Shown here: in pieces, positions 1 through 7,951 of the stretch
Numbering within the stretch: position 1 is the first letter of the stretch
Layout: every line of letters starts with the position of its first letter
Assembly (NCBI GenBank): GCA_964505725.1
Contig: CAZDJK010000052.1
Coordinates: forward strand, 1-64,000
Direction of reading: 5' to 3'
DNA: 64,000 nucleotides
DNA from: CAVRJC01 sp964505725
Lineage (GTDB): Bacteria; Actinomycetota; Acidimicrobiia; IMCC26256; DASPTH01
Position numbers and translations under genes: made by a program
Notes under the pieces: model-generated
What the model saw: the letters and a program-made list of their open reading frames with translations, nothing else
Databases searched by the model: none
What the model was told of the DNA's origin: nothing

Positions 1-41
1 ACCGGCTGGGTGATATCGAGGATTTCGTGGAGGCGTTGTGA
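1..41 (+). CDS. 3' end of an unidentified gene (partial)
   Basis: Only the last 12 codons and the stop are inside the window. They read RLGDIEDFVEAL and end in TGA at 39-41, in the frame beginning at base 3. The stop overlaps the next start as GTGA, so the two genes are probably translationally coupled in one operon. Nothing in this short acidic tail identifies a family. Confidence 0.5.
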   Translation, partial: RLGDIEDFVEAL

Positions 42-595
42 GTGACCCGTGGGTGGCGTCGGGGCCGGCTGGTATGGGCTGGTCGATGGATGGCTTGACG
101 CCTGGCGTCGAGGCGCACCTCAAGCGCATGGATGCGCTCGAGCGTGTCGAGGCGGAGCGTGAAGCGGCGGAGCGTGCCGAGCGTGCGCAGGATCGGCTCG
201 AGGCGTGGGCGTTCTCGAGGATGATGCAGATGTCAGCGGCCGGCCAGCCCTACGACGCGGGCGACTGGTCAACGTTGCTCGAGTCGCCCGATGTGATGGC
301 CGAGCGCGTGTTCGGGCATCAGGACCGCGAGGCGGCGCGGCTCGAACGGCGCACGTTGATCGAGAGTGGTTTGCTCGCCGACCTCGGACCGCGCTTCGCC
401 GGCGATGAGGCCGCGCAGTCGTCGGGCCCCGCTGGGACTTCCACGGTTTCGCCCGGCGGGGCCTCGGCGACGTCGCCGGTTGCGGCGCGGGCACGATGGG
501 CGTTGCACAGGCTCGCGAAGCGCAGTGATTCGTGCATGTGCAAGTCGTGCGTCCGTGTGAGAAGTGAGCGAGCGAAAGGTCGCACCGATGGTTGA
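38..595 (+). CDS. Hypothetical charged helical protein
   Basis: No family is recognised. The 185-aa product starts at GTG 38, inside the stop of the preceding gene. Residues about 25-115 are rich in Glu, Arg and Ala with heptad-like spacing, suggesting a long helix or coiled coil. Residues about 120-150 are a Ser/Gly/Ala-rich linker, and the C-terminus is basic with a CMCKSC cluster near residue 167. Small charged genes overlapping end to end resemble phage structural or assembly modules, but no hallmark phage domain is visible. This is a conserved-looking accessory gene of unknown role. Confidence 0.5.
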   Translation: MSDPWVASGPAGMGWSMDGLTPGVEAHLKRMDALERVEAEREAAERAERAQDRLEAWAFSRMMQMSAAGQPYDAGDWSTLLESPDVMAERVFGHQDREAARLERRTLIESGLLADLGPRFAGDEAAQSSGPAGTSTVSPGGASATSPVAARARWALHRLAKRSDSCMCKSCVRVRSERAKGRTDG

Positions 596-848
596 CCCGC
601 AGGAAGTCGCGCTTGCGCGCGAAGCGCAGGCGCGTGGTGAGAGTGCAGCATCCCAACACGTCGCCGACGCGCTGGCGCAGCTCGGGGTTCCTGGCGGTGG
701 CACGGTCGTCGAGGCGCCGTCGACGCCCGATGACGTAGCGGTGAAGTGGACGGGTACGCCGGGCGAGCCGGCAACCGTGTCGCCGCAGCCGACGAGCTCG
801 CCGAACGTCACCAACCCGCTCGACAACTCACAGTCGCAACCCGGGTAG
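588..848 (+). CDS. Hypothetical small acidic protein
   Basis: No family is recognised. I chose ATG 588, which overlaps the previous gene by 8 bases and has a purine-rich AAAGG about 8 nt upstream; a GTG at 564 in the same frame is possible. The 86-aa product has a helical N-terminal third and a Pro/Thr/Ser/Asn-rich, probably disordered tail with no Cys or membrane segment. Overlap with the 38-595 gene says the two are co-expressed. Function unknown. Confidence 0.5.
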   Translation: MVDPQEVALAREAQARGESAASQHVADALAQLGVPGGGTVVEAPSTPDDVAVKWTGTPGEPATVSPQPTSSPNVTNPLDNSQSQPG

Positions 849-1077
849 CGCGCGCTCGTCGGTGTCGGGGCGTCAAACCGACGACATCACGGCAAGGTCG
901 GGTGCTGGGAGCGCCCCGGCCTGCGCCCCGGCACCGCGAACCTTGGGGTTCGGACCAGTCGGCCACAAACCCCGCCTGAGCCATCACGTTGGCCCAGCCC
1001 TCGATACTCACGGATCCGTGAATATCGCCCTCGTCGTTGGGGACGCTGCCACGCACCCACCGACCAGACTTCCGCAC
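808..1077 (-). CDS. Possible small antisense-oriented gene, uncertain
   Basis: This minus-strand frame starts at GTG 1077, 31 bp from the divergent WhiB start. Its first 45 residues are mixed in composition, with Asp, Glu, Asn, Trp and Ile, unlike the Arg/Pro-rich products of antisense frames in this genome. The C-terminal 15 or so residues run into the 588-848 gene and look non-coding. It may be a real small gene whose end is decayed, or chance. A 24-bp palindrome lies within it. No family recognised. Confidence 0.25.
   Translation of the reverse strand: MRKSGRWVRGSVPNDEGDIHGSVSIEGWANVMAQAGFVADWSEPQGSRCRGAGRGAPSTRPCRDVVGLTPRHRRARATRVATVSCRAGW
1003..1026. repeat. 24-bp near-perfect palindrome
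   Basis: The core TCACGGATCCGTGA is a perfect 14-bp palindrome. Symmetry extends to GATA/TATC arms with one mismatched pair across 24 bp. It lies about 80 bp upstream of the WhiB variant gene and could be an operator or recombinase site. The alternative is chance inside the doubtful minus-strand frame. Confidence 0.5.
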
Positions 1078-1096
1078 CTTCCCGGTCGGGAATGCC

Positions 1097-1102
1097 TAGA
1101 TT
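1097..1102 (+). promoter_or_regulatory. -10 box, leaderless WhiB-variant start
   Basis: TAGATT, then 6 nt, then GTG 1109. No Shine-Dalgarno sequence fits between, so the mRNA probably begins at or near the start codon. Confidence 0.5.
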
Positions 1103-1108
1103 CGCCGT

Positions 1109-1537
1109 GTGGCCGTCGTCGACGTCGACGCGCAGCTCGCCCGCGCACGCGCGCTCCTCGCCGAGGTCGTGCCCGACGCGGGCGCAACTCCCCTCGAGGG
1201 GGAAGTTTCTCACGGCGTGGGAAACTTCGCCTGGCTCATCCCGTCGTGGATGCGCGACGCCCTCTGCGTCGAGCCGGCGTACGCCAGCGTCGACTTCTTC
1301 CCCGCGTCGGGCCAGTCAGCCGAGCCGGCGCTGGCCATCTGCCGGAGGTGCCTCGTCCGCGCCGAGTGCCTCGAGTTCGCCATGAGCAGCTTCCACACGC
1401 GCCGGGCTGGTATCTGGGGTGGCACGACCCCCGCCGAACGTGAGGCCGTGAGGCCGGCGCGTCGGCGGTCGCGCTGCGCCGGGTGCGGGGGGGTGCTCCC
1501 GACTGGACGAGTGGGGCGGTGCTGCGCCTGCGGTTAG
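1109..1537 (+). CDS. WhiB-family Fe-S regulator with C-terminal zinc ribbon
   Basis: WhiB-like proteins bind a [4Fe-4S] cluster through four cysteines and act with the principal sigma factor. The expected ligands are C53, C78, C81 and C87 (CxxCx5C), followed by the GIWGG turn at 101-105. Two features are unusual: an N-terminal extension of about 40 residues and, after the basic tail, an extra CxxC...CxxC knuckle (C123, C126, C138/139, C141) that could bind zinc. The start is GTG 1109 behind a TAGATT box. The last 4 bases overlap the convergent gene at 1534. Context next to unrecognised short genes fits an accessory or phage-type WhiB. Confidence 0.8.
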   Translation: MAVVDVDAQLARARALLAEVVPDAGATPLEGEVSHGVGNFAWLIPSWMRDALCVEPAYASVDFFPASGQSAEPALAICRRCLVRAECLEFAMSSFHTRRAGIWGGTTPAEREAVRPARRRSRCAGCGGVLPTGRVGRCCACG

Positions 1538-1839
1538 CTGCAGGCGTCGTCGAGCAGGTTCTTGACCGCCCACGCGGCGTCGAGTGCCCGTCCGTACGCG
1601 GTCGCCGCCAACGCGTCGCTCACCTCGTCGGGGCAGTCCTCGCCGGCTTCGATGCGCCGCTCCGCGACGGCCTGATGTTGGCGCACCGCGTCCTCGAGCA
1701 CCAGGCACGCGCCGCGCACGTTGCGGAGTGCTTGCTCGAACGTGAGCGCGGCCGATTCGAGGAGCCGGGTCTCGGTGTGGGGTCGTAGCGCCTCGTTGAG
1801 CTCGCGGGCGTAGTCGTGGTCGATGTGAAGCAGGGTCAC
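1534..1839 (-). CDS. Hypothetical helical protein
   Basis: No family is recognised. The 101-aa product starts at GTG 1839 with a strong AAGGAG about 10 nt upstream, which makes it a credible gene. It is almost entirely amphipathic helix with many Ala, Glu, Leu and Arg, three cysteines and no membrane segment, compatible with a small four-helix bundle. It lies just downstream of rnpB on the same strand. A pair of TGGTACCC boxes precedes it, which could be its own control region. Confidence 0.55.
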   Translation of the reverse strand: MTLLHIDHDYARELNEALRPHTETRLLESAALTFEQALRNVRGACLVLEDAVRQHQAVAERRIEAGEDCPDEVSDALAATAYGRALDAAWAVKNLLDDACS

Positions 1840-1861
1840 GGGGGGTGTCTCCTTCGTCTGG

Positions 1862-1890
1862 TGGTACCCAAACCCCGGATTCTGGTACCC
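1862..1890. promoter_or_regulatory. Paired TGGTACCC boxes, 21-bp phasing
   Basis: TGGTACCC occurs at 1862-1869 and again at 1883-1890. Each contains the palindrome GGTACC, and the copies start exactly 21 bp apart, about two DNA helical turns. They lie upstream of the minus-strand gene starting at 1839 and downstream of rnpB. A repressor or activator operator is a reasonable inference. Confidence 0.35.
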
Positions 1891-1894
1891 GCAT

Positions 1895-1912
1895 CCCTAC
1901 AACCGTTGTGGG
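1895..1912 (-). terminator. Small hairpin after rnpB
   Basis: On the minus strand CCC-ACAA and UUGU-GGG can pair around a CGG loop with one bulged A. The hairpin begins about 10 nt after the rnpB 3' end. There is no U-run, so it could be a processing or weak termination element; the call is tentative. Confidence 0.3.
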
Positions 1913-1921
1913 AGTAAGGGT

Positions 1922-2298
<377 letters not shown>

Positions 2299-2307
2299 GC
2301 CTCCAGC

Positions 2308-3186
2308 CTACGGAGTGGCGGCCGCGTCGAGCCGTGCGATCTCGTCGGGTGTGAGCGCGAGCCAGGCGGCGTCGATGTTGTCGTCGGCGTGGTCGATGTT
2401 GCGGGTCCCGGGGATCGGCACCATCACCGGCGAGTGCTGGAGCAGCCATGCCACCGCCACCTGCTGGGGTGACACGCCGTGCGCGGCCGCGAGCTCGTTC
2501 ACGATGGCCTCCGCGGGCGAGCCGTCGAGGATGTTGGGGGAGTGGGGGATGAACGCGATGCGCTCCTCCTCGCACTTCTCGAGCACGTCCTCCGATTGGC
2601 GCCGGCCCACGTTGTAGGCGTTCTGCACCGAGACGACCTCGCACATCGACTGCGCCAACGCAAGGTGCTCGAGCGTCACGTTCGACACGCCGATGTGTCG
2701 CACCTTGCCCGCCTGTTGGAGCTCGACGAACGCGCCGACGGTTTCGGCGTAGGGCACGTCGGGGTCGGGGACGTGTACCTGGTACAGGTCGATGTGGTCG
2801 ATGCGCAGGCGCTGGAGGCTCTTGTCGCACTCCTCCTTGATGTGCTCGGGAGTGCCGAGCGGAGGGAGCGACCGTTTGCCCGGCTCGATCTTCCCCGGCT
2901 TGAACCCGGCCTTGGTGCCGATGAGCAGATCCTCGGGGTACGGCGCGAGGGCCTCGGCCAGGATCTCCTCGCACTCGCCGTAGCCGTAGATGTTGGCGAC
3001 GTCGATGAAGTTGACGCCGCGGTCCCAGACCTCGCGGTAGATGCGGCGCGCCTCCTCCCGGTCGCGCGTCCCCTCGGCGTTGCGGGCGCCCGACACGCGC
3101 ATGGCGCCGAACGCGAGGCGCCGCACCGTGTGGTCGCCGATGGTGATGGTGCCGTTCGTCTCGTCGGACAGCGTGCGCCCGGTCAT
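2308..3186 (-). CDS. Aldo/keto reductase
   Basis: This is an NADPH-type oxidoreductase of the aldo/keto reductase superfamily, reducing or oxidising a carbonyl/alcohol substrate that cannot be told from sequence. The catalytic tetrad is visible: D62, Y67 (in the VANIYGYGE segment), K92 and H138. The C-terminal PIPGTRNIDHADDN segment is the usual cofactor phosphate-binding region. At 292 aa it is full length for a TIM barrel. The ATG at 3186 has a GGGAGA Shine-Dalgarno about 5 nt upstream, so this gene is leadered. It stands alone between rnpB and the membrane genes. Confidence 0.9.
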   Translation of the reverse strand: MTGRTLSDETNGTITIGDHTVRRLAFGAMRVSGARNAEGTRDREEARRIYREVWDRGVNFIDVANIYGYGECEEILAEALAPYPEDLLIGTKAGFKPGKIEPGKRSLPPLGTPEHIKEECDKSLQRLRIDHIDLYQVHVPDPDVPYAETVGAFVELQQAGKVRHIGVSNVTLEHLALAQSMCEVVSVQNAYNVGRRQSEDVLEKCEEERIAFIPHSPNILDGSPAEAIVNELAAAHGVSPQQVAVAWLLQHSPVMVPIPGTRNIDHADDNIDAAWLALTPDEIARLDAAATP

Positions 3187-3253
3187 CGCGTCTCCCGCCT
3201 CGTCGTTCGCTCGTCGGACGGGCGAACCCTACCGCCGAGTGCGGATCGCGGCC

Positions 3254-3727
3254 TCAGAGCGTGGCGTCGACGCGATCGGCCCGCCGCGCGCCGAGCCAGC
3301 CACCGATCATGCCGAACGCGGCCGCGATCAGCAGCTGCCCGAACACCTGGCCCGGGCGCAGCACCGGCGAGTGCCCGGTGAACAGTCCCTTGTGCTCGTC
3401 GCGCACGAGCCAGATCACGATGCGCACCGGCACCCAGCCCACGAACCCGAGGACGCCCGCGAGCGCGCCGTTGGTGAGCCCGGCCTCGGGTACGGCCAGC
3501 CCGGCGATCCGTCCGCCGATCACGTAGCTCACGAGCAGGGCGAGGAAGAACGGGTAGATCCAGCCGCTGTCCTGGAAGTCGTTCACGTTGTGGTCGACGA
3601 TCGCCTGAGCCACGCTCACCACGGCGAGCAGGATCAGGGTGACGACCGCGCCGCGCGCGACCGCGGGCCACACCACGAGCCGGCCGGTGCCCTCCGGAGC
3701 GCCGCGCGTGTCAGTCACGGTCCCCAT
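3254..3727 (-). CDS. Small four-helix membrane protein, unknown function
   Basis: No family is recognised. The 157-aa product has four hydrophobic segments, near residues 29-46, 57-80, 92-113 and 130-148, separated by short loops. It is therefore an integral membrane protein with little outside the bilayer. The start at ATG 3727 lies 17 bases inside the end of the upstream antiporter gene, pointing to co-translation; a GTG at 3718 is an alternative. A role as a partner or modifier of the antiporter is inferred from position only. Confidence 0.65.
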   Translation of the reverse strand: MGTVTDTRGAPEGTGRLVVWPAVARGAVVTLILLAVVSVAQAIVDHNVNDFQDSGWIYPFFLALLVSYVIGGRIAGLAVPEAGLTNGALAGVLGFVGWVPVRIVIWLVRDEHKGLFTGHSPVLRPGQVFGQLLIAAAFGMIGGWLGARRADRVDATL

Positions 3728-5099
3728 GATGCCCCGACTCCGCCGCCGCGCTGGGGTCGGGCGCCGGCGGGTCGGCGACACCGACGTCGGCGCGCTCGTG
3801 GTAGAGCTCGCGGACGGGGACGACCAGGCCGTCGCGCACGACGGGGCCCAAGGCCCGGCGCTGGCGCACGAGCACTCCGAACGCGAGCACGAGGTACACC
3901 ACGCCGAGGATGATCCGCTCCATCTCGCGGGCACCGCCGGGCAGCACGCCGCTCAGCACGAACTGCGAGAGGAACAGGACGAGCAGCGCCAACGCCTCCC
4001 GCACGCTGATGCGCCGGTTCACCAGCACCGCGACCGCGAACGCCGACTGCGCGGCCGTGAGGAACAGCTCCTCGCGTTGGAGCCGGTCGAGCGGGAGGCC
4101 GTGCAGCGCGCCCGCCGAGATCGCGAACACGAGGGGGAGCGTGCCCACGAGTAGCGTCCACTGGTTGACCTTCGAGGAGAGGAGCGTCCCGAAGCCGGCG
4201 CCGGTGTTGAGCCGCCACGCGAACATACCTGCGATCAGGAGCTCGGGCGCCTCGGACGCCAGCGGTGCCACCCACTGCACCAGGAGGAACGTGCTCACGC
4301 CCGCCTCCTCGCCGAGGTGCACCAGTGACTCCGCGAACGGCGCCGCGCACAGGATGATCACGACCGCGGAGAACGCGAGCATGGCCCCGACGGCCGCGCG
4401 CCGCGCCGCCGGCGCGAAGCTCGCCACGATCTTCGCGGGACCGAACAGGTGCGGCGTCTCGGCCGGCGCACCGGCGACGCGATAGAGGAACACCCCGAAC
4501 ACCGAGATGAGTACGAGCGAGTCGATCAGGGTGAGCGTCGACTTGAGCGGGAGCGTCAACGAGTACAGCGTGGCGATGCCGAGGAACGCGATCTCGATCG
4601 AGTGGGGACGATCGAGGACGACATCGGTGTCGAGCGGTCCCTCGTAACCCTCGCGACGCGCGGTGCGCGCGATCTTCCATGCGGCCAGGAACACCACCAT
4701 CGACCAGCCGAGGCCGATGAGCAGTCGGTTGGCCCCGGTCATGTTCGCCAGCGCGAGCGGCGCGAACTGGTGCGGGTCCTCACCCGCCTTCCACGCGAAC
4801 GCGAAGTCGACCGCGTACTCGGGCAGCACCGCGATGAGCGCGAGCACCGTGAGCGCGAGGCCCTGCGACACGTCGAGCTGCAGCACCTCGGCCGCCCACC
4901 CGAGGAGGAACGCCGAGCCGAGGATCGCGCACCCGAAGACGATCGGGGCGACCACCGCGGGGAGGGTGCCCCCCGCGAGCTGGATGACGAGCGCGGGCAG
5001 GGTCAGGAGAATGGCGGCGGAGAGCGCCAGGCGGGTGCTCGGCGAGACGTTCCGGTGACCGGCGTCACGCAGGGTGGGCTCCGGGGTCACCCAGGACAT
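3711..5099 (-). CDS. Sodium/calcium exchanger family antiporter
   Basis: This protein belongs to the Ca2+/cation antiporter (CaCA) superfamily, which moves Ca2+ or another cation out in exchange for Na+ or H+. The two inverted alpha-repeats are recognisable: the first around LPEYAVDF (E94) with NMTGAN at 119-124, and the second around SEAPELL (E286) with SSKVNQW at 308-314. About a dozen hydrophobic segments span the 462 residues. I chose ATG 5099, giving a normal family length; the frame stays open further upstream, but that part is Pro/Arg-rich and non-coding in character. The small membrane gene overlaps its 3' end. Confidence 0.85.
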   Translation of the reverse strand: MSWVTPEPTLRDAGHRNVSPSTRLALSAAILLTLPALVIQLAGGTLPAVVAPIVFGCAILGSAFLLGWAAEVLQLDVSQGLALTVLALIAVLPEYAVDFAFAWKAGEDPHQFAPLALANMTGANRLLIGLGWSMVVFLAAWKIARTARREGYEGPLDTDVVLDRPHSIEIAFLGIATLYSLTLPLKSTLTLIDSLVLISVFGVFLYRVAGAPAETPHLFGPAKIVASFAPAARRAAVGAMLAFSAVVIILCAAPFAESLVHLGEEAGVSTFLLVQWVAPLASEAPELLIAGMFAWRLNTGAGFGTLLSSKVNQWTLLVGTLPLVFAISAGALHGLPLDRLQREELFLTAAQSAFAVAVLVNRRISVREALALLVLFLSQFVLSGVLPGGAREMERIILGVVYLVLAFGVLVRQRRALGPVVRDGLVVPVRELYHERADVGVADPPAPDPSAAAESGHHGDRD

Positions 5100-5255
5100 C
5101 CTACGGGCGGCCCCTGCGGCGATGGGCTCGTCCCGGGGAGACGAAGGGGCCGGGGTGGGCGAATTCCGCTCATGCGCGGCGCGCCCGCGGCCGATGGTGT
5201 GGGTGGGAACGCCGGCCGCGGGGCCGAGCAGGCCGGCGCGAGAGCAGGTGCAGCC

Positions 5256-5552
5256 ATGACGACGACGTCCACACCCACGCCGGCGACGACCGTGTCCGCG
5301 ACGACGACGACCCAGCAGTGGCGGCAGTACGCCCGCTGCCTCGGTGCGGATCCCGAGATCTTCTACCCGTCGTGCGACGAGGCCGCCGGCGAGGCGAAGG
5401 CCATCTGCATGATCTGCCCGGTGCGTGAGCCCTGCCTCGAGCACGCGATCAGCGCGCGCGAGAGGCAGGGAGTGTGGGGAGGTCTGACCGAGCGCGAGCG
5501 GCGTCGTCTCGTCCGCCAGCGCCGACGCCTCGCCGACCGCCTGAGCGCCTGA
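5256..5552 (+). CDS. WhiB-family transcriptional regulator
   Basis: A compact 98-aa WhiB-like protein with the full set of cluster ligands: C28, then C51, C54 and C60 (CxxCx5C), and the GVWGG motif at 73-77 before a basic Arg-rich tail for DNA contact. Wbl proteins sense redox or NO through a [4Fe-4S] cluster and work with the principal sigma factor. ATG 5256 is preceded by AGGTG about 6 nt away. The N-terminal 20 residues are a Thr-rich disordered leader. It is divergent from the antiporter across about 155 bp. Confidence 0.9.
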   Translation: MTTTSTPTPATTVSATTTTQQWRQYARCLGADPEIFYPSCDEAAGEAKAICMICPVREPCLEHAISARERQGVWGGLTERERRRLVRQRRRLADRLSA

Positions 5553-5650
5553 CCGCCCCGCCGCCCGACTCGGCTCTCGTCCGCGCGTCGGGTGAGCGCG
5601 CCGGGCCGTGCCAACGATGGGCACATGCCGCCGGTAACCTCCTGCTCCAT

Positions 5651-6697
5651 ATGACCGTCGCGCCGTGGCCGGACGCGATCGCGCGGCTGCTCCGCGGGGA
5701 TGATCTACCACCGCCCATGGTGGAGGCGGTGATGACGGCCATCCTCTCGGGGGAGGCCACCGACGCGCAGATCGCCGCGTTCGCCGTCGGCCTGCGCGCC
5801 AAGGGTGAGACGCCGACCGAGCTCGCCACCCTCGTGCGCACGATGCTCCGCTTCGCCGAGCCGGTCGAGGTCGACGTCGAAGGTCCGCTCACCGACACCT
5901 GCGGCACCGGGGGCGACCGCGCCGGCACCGTGAACGTCTCGACCATGGCGGCGCTCGTCGCGGCCGCCGGCGGCGCGCGCGTGGCCAAGCATGGAGGACG
6001 CGCAGCCTCGTCGCAGTGCGGGTCGGCCGACGTGCTCGAGGCGCTCGGCGTGGTGATCGACCTCGGACCCGGCGGCGTGGCCCGCAGCCTGCGCGAAGTA
6101 GGCATCGGCTTCTGCTTCGCGCCCCGGTTCCATTCCGCGATGCGCTTCGCGGGCCCGGTCCGCAGCCAGCTCGGCGTGCCCACGACCTTCAACTTCCTCG
6201 GCCCGCTCGCCAACCCCGCTGGCGCGACCCGGCGCACCATCGGGGTGTCCGACCCGTCCATGGCGGAACGGGTCGCGAGCACCCTCGCCGAGCTCGGAGT
6301 GGAGCGGGCGCTCGTGTTCTACGGCCACGACGGCCTCGACGAGCTCACCGTCACCACCACGTCAACCGTGCACGAGCTCCGCGACGGCGAGCTCACGGTC
6401 TACGACGTCGACCCCGCCGACTTCGGCATCGACCACGCCGACATCGGCGCGCTCGCCGGCGGTGACGCCGCCGGCAACGCGGAGGCGGTGCACAAGACGC
6501 TCGCCGGCGCCGCGGGTCCCATCCGCGACGTGGTGACGCTCAACGCCGCCGCCGCCCTGCTCGTGGCCGACCTCGTGCCCGATCTCGCGTCCGGCGTCGA
6601 GCGCGCGGGCGAGATCCTCGACGACGGCAGCGCCGCCGCGACGCTCGAGGCGTTCGTGCGGGTCACCGTCGCCGCCCGCCAAGCAGGCGACGGCTGA
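5651..6697 (+). CDS. trpD: Anthranilate phosphoribosyltransferase
   Basis: TrpD transfers the phosphoribosyl group of PRPP to anthranilate in tryptophan synthesis. The signature motifs are all present in the 348-aa product: GTGGD at 85-89 for pyrophosphate binding, NVST at 95-98, KHGGR at 113-117 and the SSQCGSAD segment at 120-127. Length matches the family. No other trp gene lies within the window, so it is separated from the rest of its pathway. The stop overlaps the next start (TGATG), coupling it to the zinc-ribbon membrane protein. A TAACCT box lies 10 nt before ATG 5651. Confidence 0.93.
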   Translation: MTVAPWPDAIARLLRGDDLPPPMVEAVMTAILSGEATDAQIAAFAVGLRAKGETPTELATLVRTMLRFAEPVEVDVEGPLTDTCGTGGDRAGTVNVSTMAALVAAAGGARVAKHGGRAASSQCGSADVLEALGVVIDLGPGGVARSLREVGIGFCFAPRFHSAMRFAGPVRSQLGVPTTFNFLGPLANPAGATRRTIGVSDPSMAERVASTLAELGVERALVFYGHDGLDELTVTTTSTVHELRDGELTVYDVDPADFGIDHADIGALAGGDAAGNAEAVHKTLAGAAGPIRDVVTLNAAAALLVADLVPDLASGVERAGEILDDGSAAATLEAFVRVTVAARQAGDG

Positions 6698-7284
6698 TGG
6701 CCCCTGCGCTCGAGTGTCCCGCCTGCGGTGCCCGGCACCGCCTCGACGGCCGCGAGCCGGACTCGGTGTTCCGCTGTGTCCGCTGCGGGCAGAAGCTGCT
6801 CGTGCCCGCGGCCGCGGGGGCCGGCGCGCCACCGCCACCGCGGCGAAGTGGCGTGCCGGGCGCGCCGCGCCCGTCGAGCGCGGGTGTCGTCACCGTCACC
6901 GTTCCCGCGTCGGGCTCGTCCCCGGCCGGACCCAAGCAGGGGCCGCCGACCGCCGTCGCGCCGCCGCCGGCGCCGCGGGCCCGCGCCAAGTGGTACTGGC
7001 GCCTCCTCGCGTGGGTGGTGGCGGTGCCGCTCGGCTTCGTGATCACCGTGTGGCCGTCGTACGAGCTCGGCATCATCAGCAAGGACGACCTGCTGGACGT
7101 GTTCGTGGGCACCGGAGCCGACCGTTACCTCCGGCTCGGCGCGGTCACCGCGATCTGGGCCGTGGTCACCGCGCTGCTGGTGCAGCTCTTCGTCGAGGGT
7201 GGACGGATGTGGGCCGCCCACCGACGCGCCCGTCGGGATCGCCGGCGCACCGGCTCCGGGCCGGCCCCGGTGCCCTCGGCATGA
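6697..7284 (+). CDS. Zinc-ribbon membrane protein, unknown function
   Basis: The 195-aa product has an N-terminal zinc ribbon (C7, C10, C27, C30), a Pro/Ala-rich linker and two hydrophobic segments near residues 100-121 and 145-165, followed by a basic tail. The ribbon would face the cytoplasm. Its start overlaps the trpD stop as TGATG, and its stop overlaps the next start as ATGA, so three genes form one coupled unit. No enzymatic motif is present. A scaffold or sensor role is possible but not shown. Confidence 0.7.
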   Translation: MAPALECPACGARHRLDGREPDSVFRCVRCGQKLLVPAAAGAGAPPPPRRSGVPGAPRPSSAGVVTVTVPASGSSPAGPKQGPPTAVAPPPAPRARAKWYWRLLAWVVAVPLGFVITVWPSYELGIISKDDLLDVFVGTGADRYLRLGAVTAIWAVVTALLVQLFVEGGRMWAAHRRARRDRRRTGSGPAPVPSA

Positions 7285-7532
7285 TGCAGGCGCCGAGCCG
7301 CTACCGCTGTGCGGCGTGCGGGAACCTCACGCGCTTCGACGTCGTGGCGTCACGGCGGACGCGCAGCTTCTACCACTTCACGGTGGGCGGCGACCTCGAG
7401 GTCGATGACGAGGAGGTGCTGGAGGAGCAGGTGGAGACGGTCACCTGCCGTTGGTGCGGCGCCTCCGGGGACCGGATCGAGCAGCTGCCGCTCGACGAGC
7501 CCGCGCCCACGGCCGAGGCGGAGCCGGGATAA
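7281..7532 (+). CDS. Small zinc-ribbon protein
   Basis: An 83-aa soluble protein with CxxC at C10/C13 and CxxC at C56/C59, enclosing an acidic segment at 38-52. This spacing fits a zinc ribbon with a long internal loop. ATG 7281 overlaps the previous stop by 4 bases (ATGA), placing it in the trpD operon. No catalytic motif is seen. It resembles short zinc-binding proteins of actinobacteria with no assigned role. Confidence 0.65.
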   Translation: MMQAPSRYRCAACGNLTRFDVVASRRTRSFYHFTVGGDLEVDDEEVLEEQVETVTCRWCGASGDRIEQLPLDEPAPTAEAEPG

Positions 7533-7603
7533 CCGTCGTACGCCCGTGTGATGCTCCGGAGTGACGGTGCGCGGGCGGGTGAGACGACGAAAGAAGGCCC
7601 ATC

Positions 7604-7825
7604 ATGAGCTCCACGAGCGGTTCGACGCCCCAGCCGGTGACCGTGATCGACTGCGAGGCGTGCGTGATGCAGGGGAGCGACGTCTGCGCCGACTGCGTCG
7701 TGACCTTCGTGGTGGGTCGCGAGCCCGGACAGGCGCTGGTCATCGACGCGGCGGAGGAGCGCGCGGTGCGACTGCTGGCCCGTGCCGGCCTGGTGCCGGG
7801 TCTGCGGCACTCGGCGTCGGGCTGA
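7604..7825 (+). CDS. Small CxxC/CxxC protein
   Basis: A 73-aa protein with two closely spaced pairs, C17/C20 and C28/C31, which could ligate one zinc or iron. ATG 7604 has a GAAGG Shine-Dalgarno about 6 nt upstream. The C-terminal half contains a short amphipathic helix around the AAEERAVRLLARAG segment. It lies 71 bp after the coupled zinc-ribbon genes on the same strand and may belong to the same transcript. Function unknown. Confidence 0.65.
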   Translation: MSSTSGSTPQPVTVIDCEACVMQGSDVCADCVVTFVVGREPGQALVIDAAEERAVRLLARAGLVPGLRHSASG

Positions 7826-7951
7826 AGCGCGCGCCGGCGCCGGGCACACCCACGCCGCGAGCGGGGTAGCGTCCCTCCGTCACGTCGGCGGACGCGGACC
7901 AGCGAGCTGCTCGCCGACGCGACGCCGAGCCGGCCGAGCAGGGAGGAGCAC

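Noticed and set aside
5256..5552. A longer WhiB reading starting far upstream at 4449
   Set aside because: The extra sequence is antisense to the antiporter and non-coding in composition. ATG 5256 has an AGGTG and gives the normal WhiB length.
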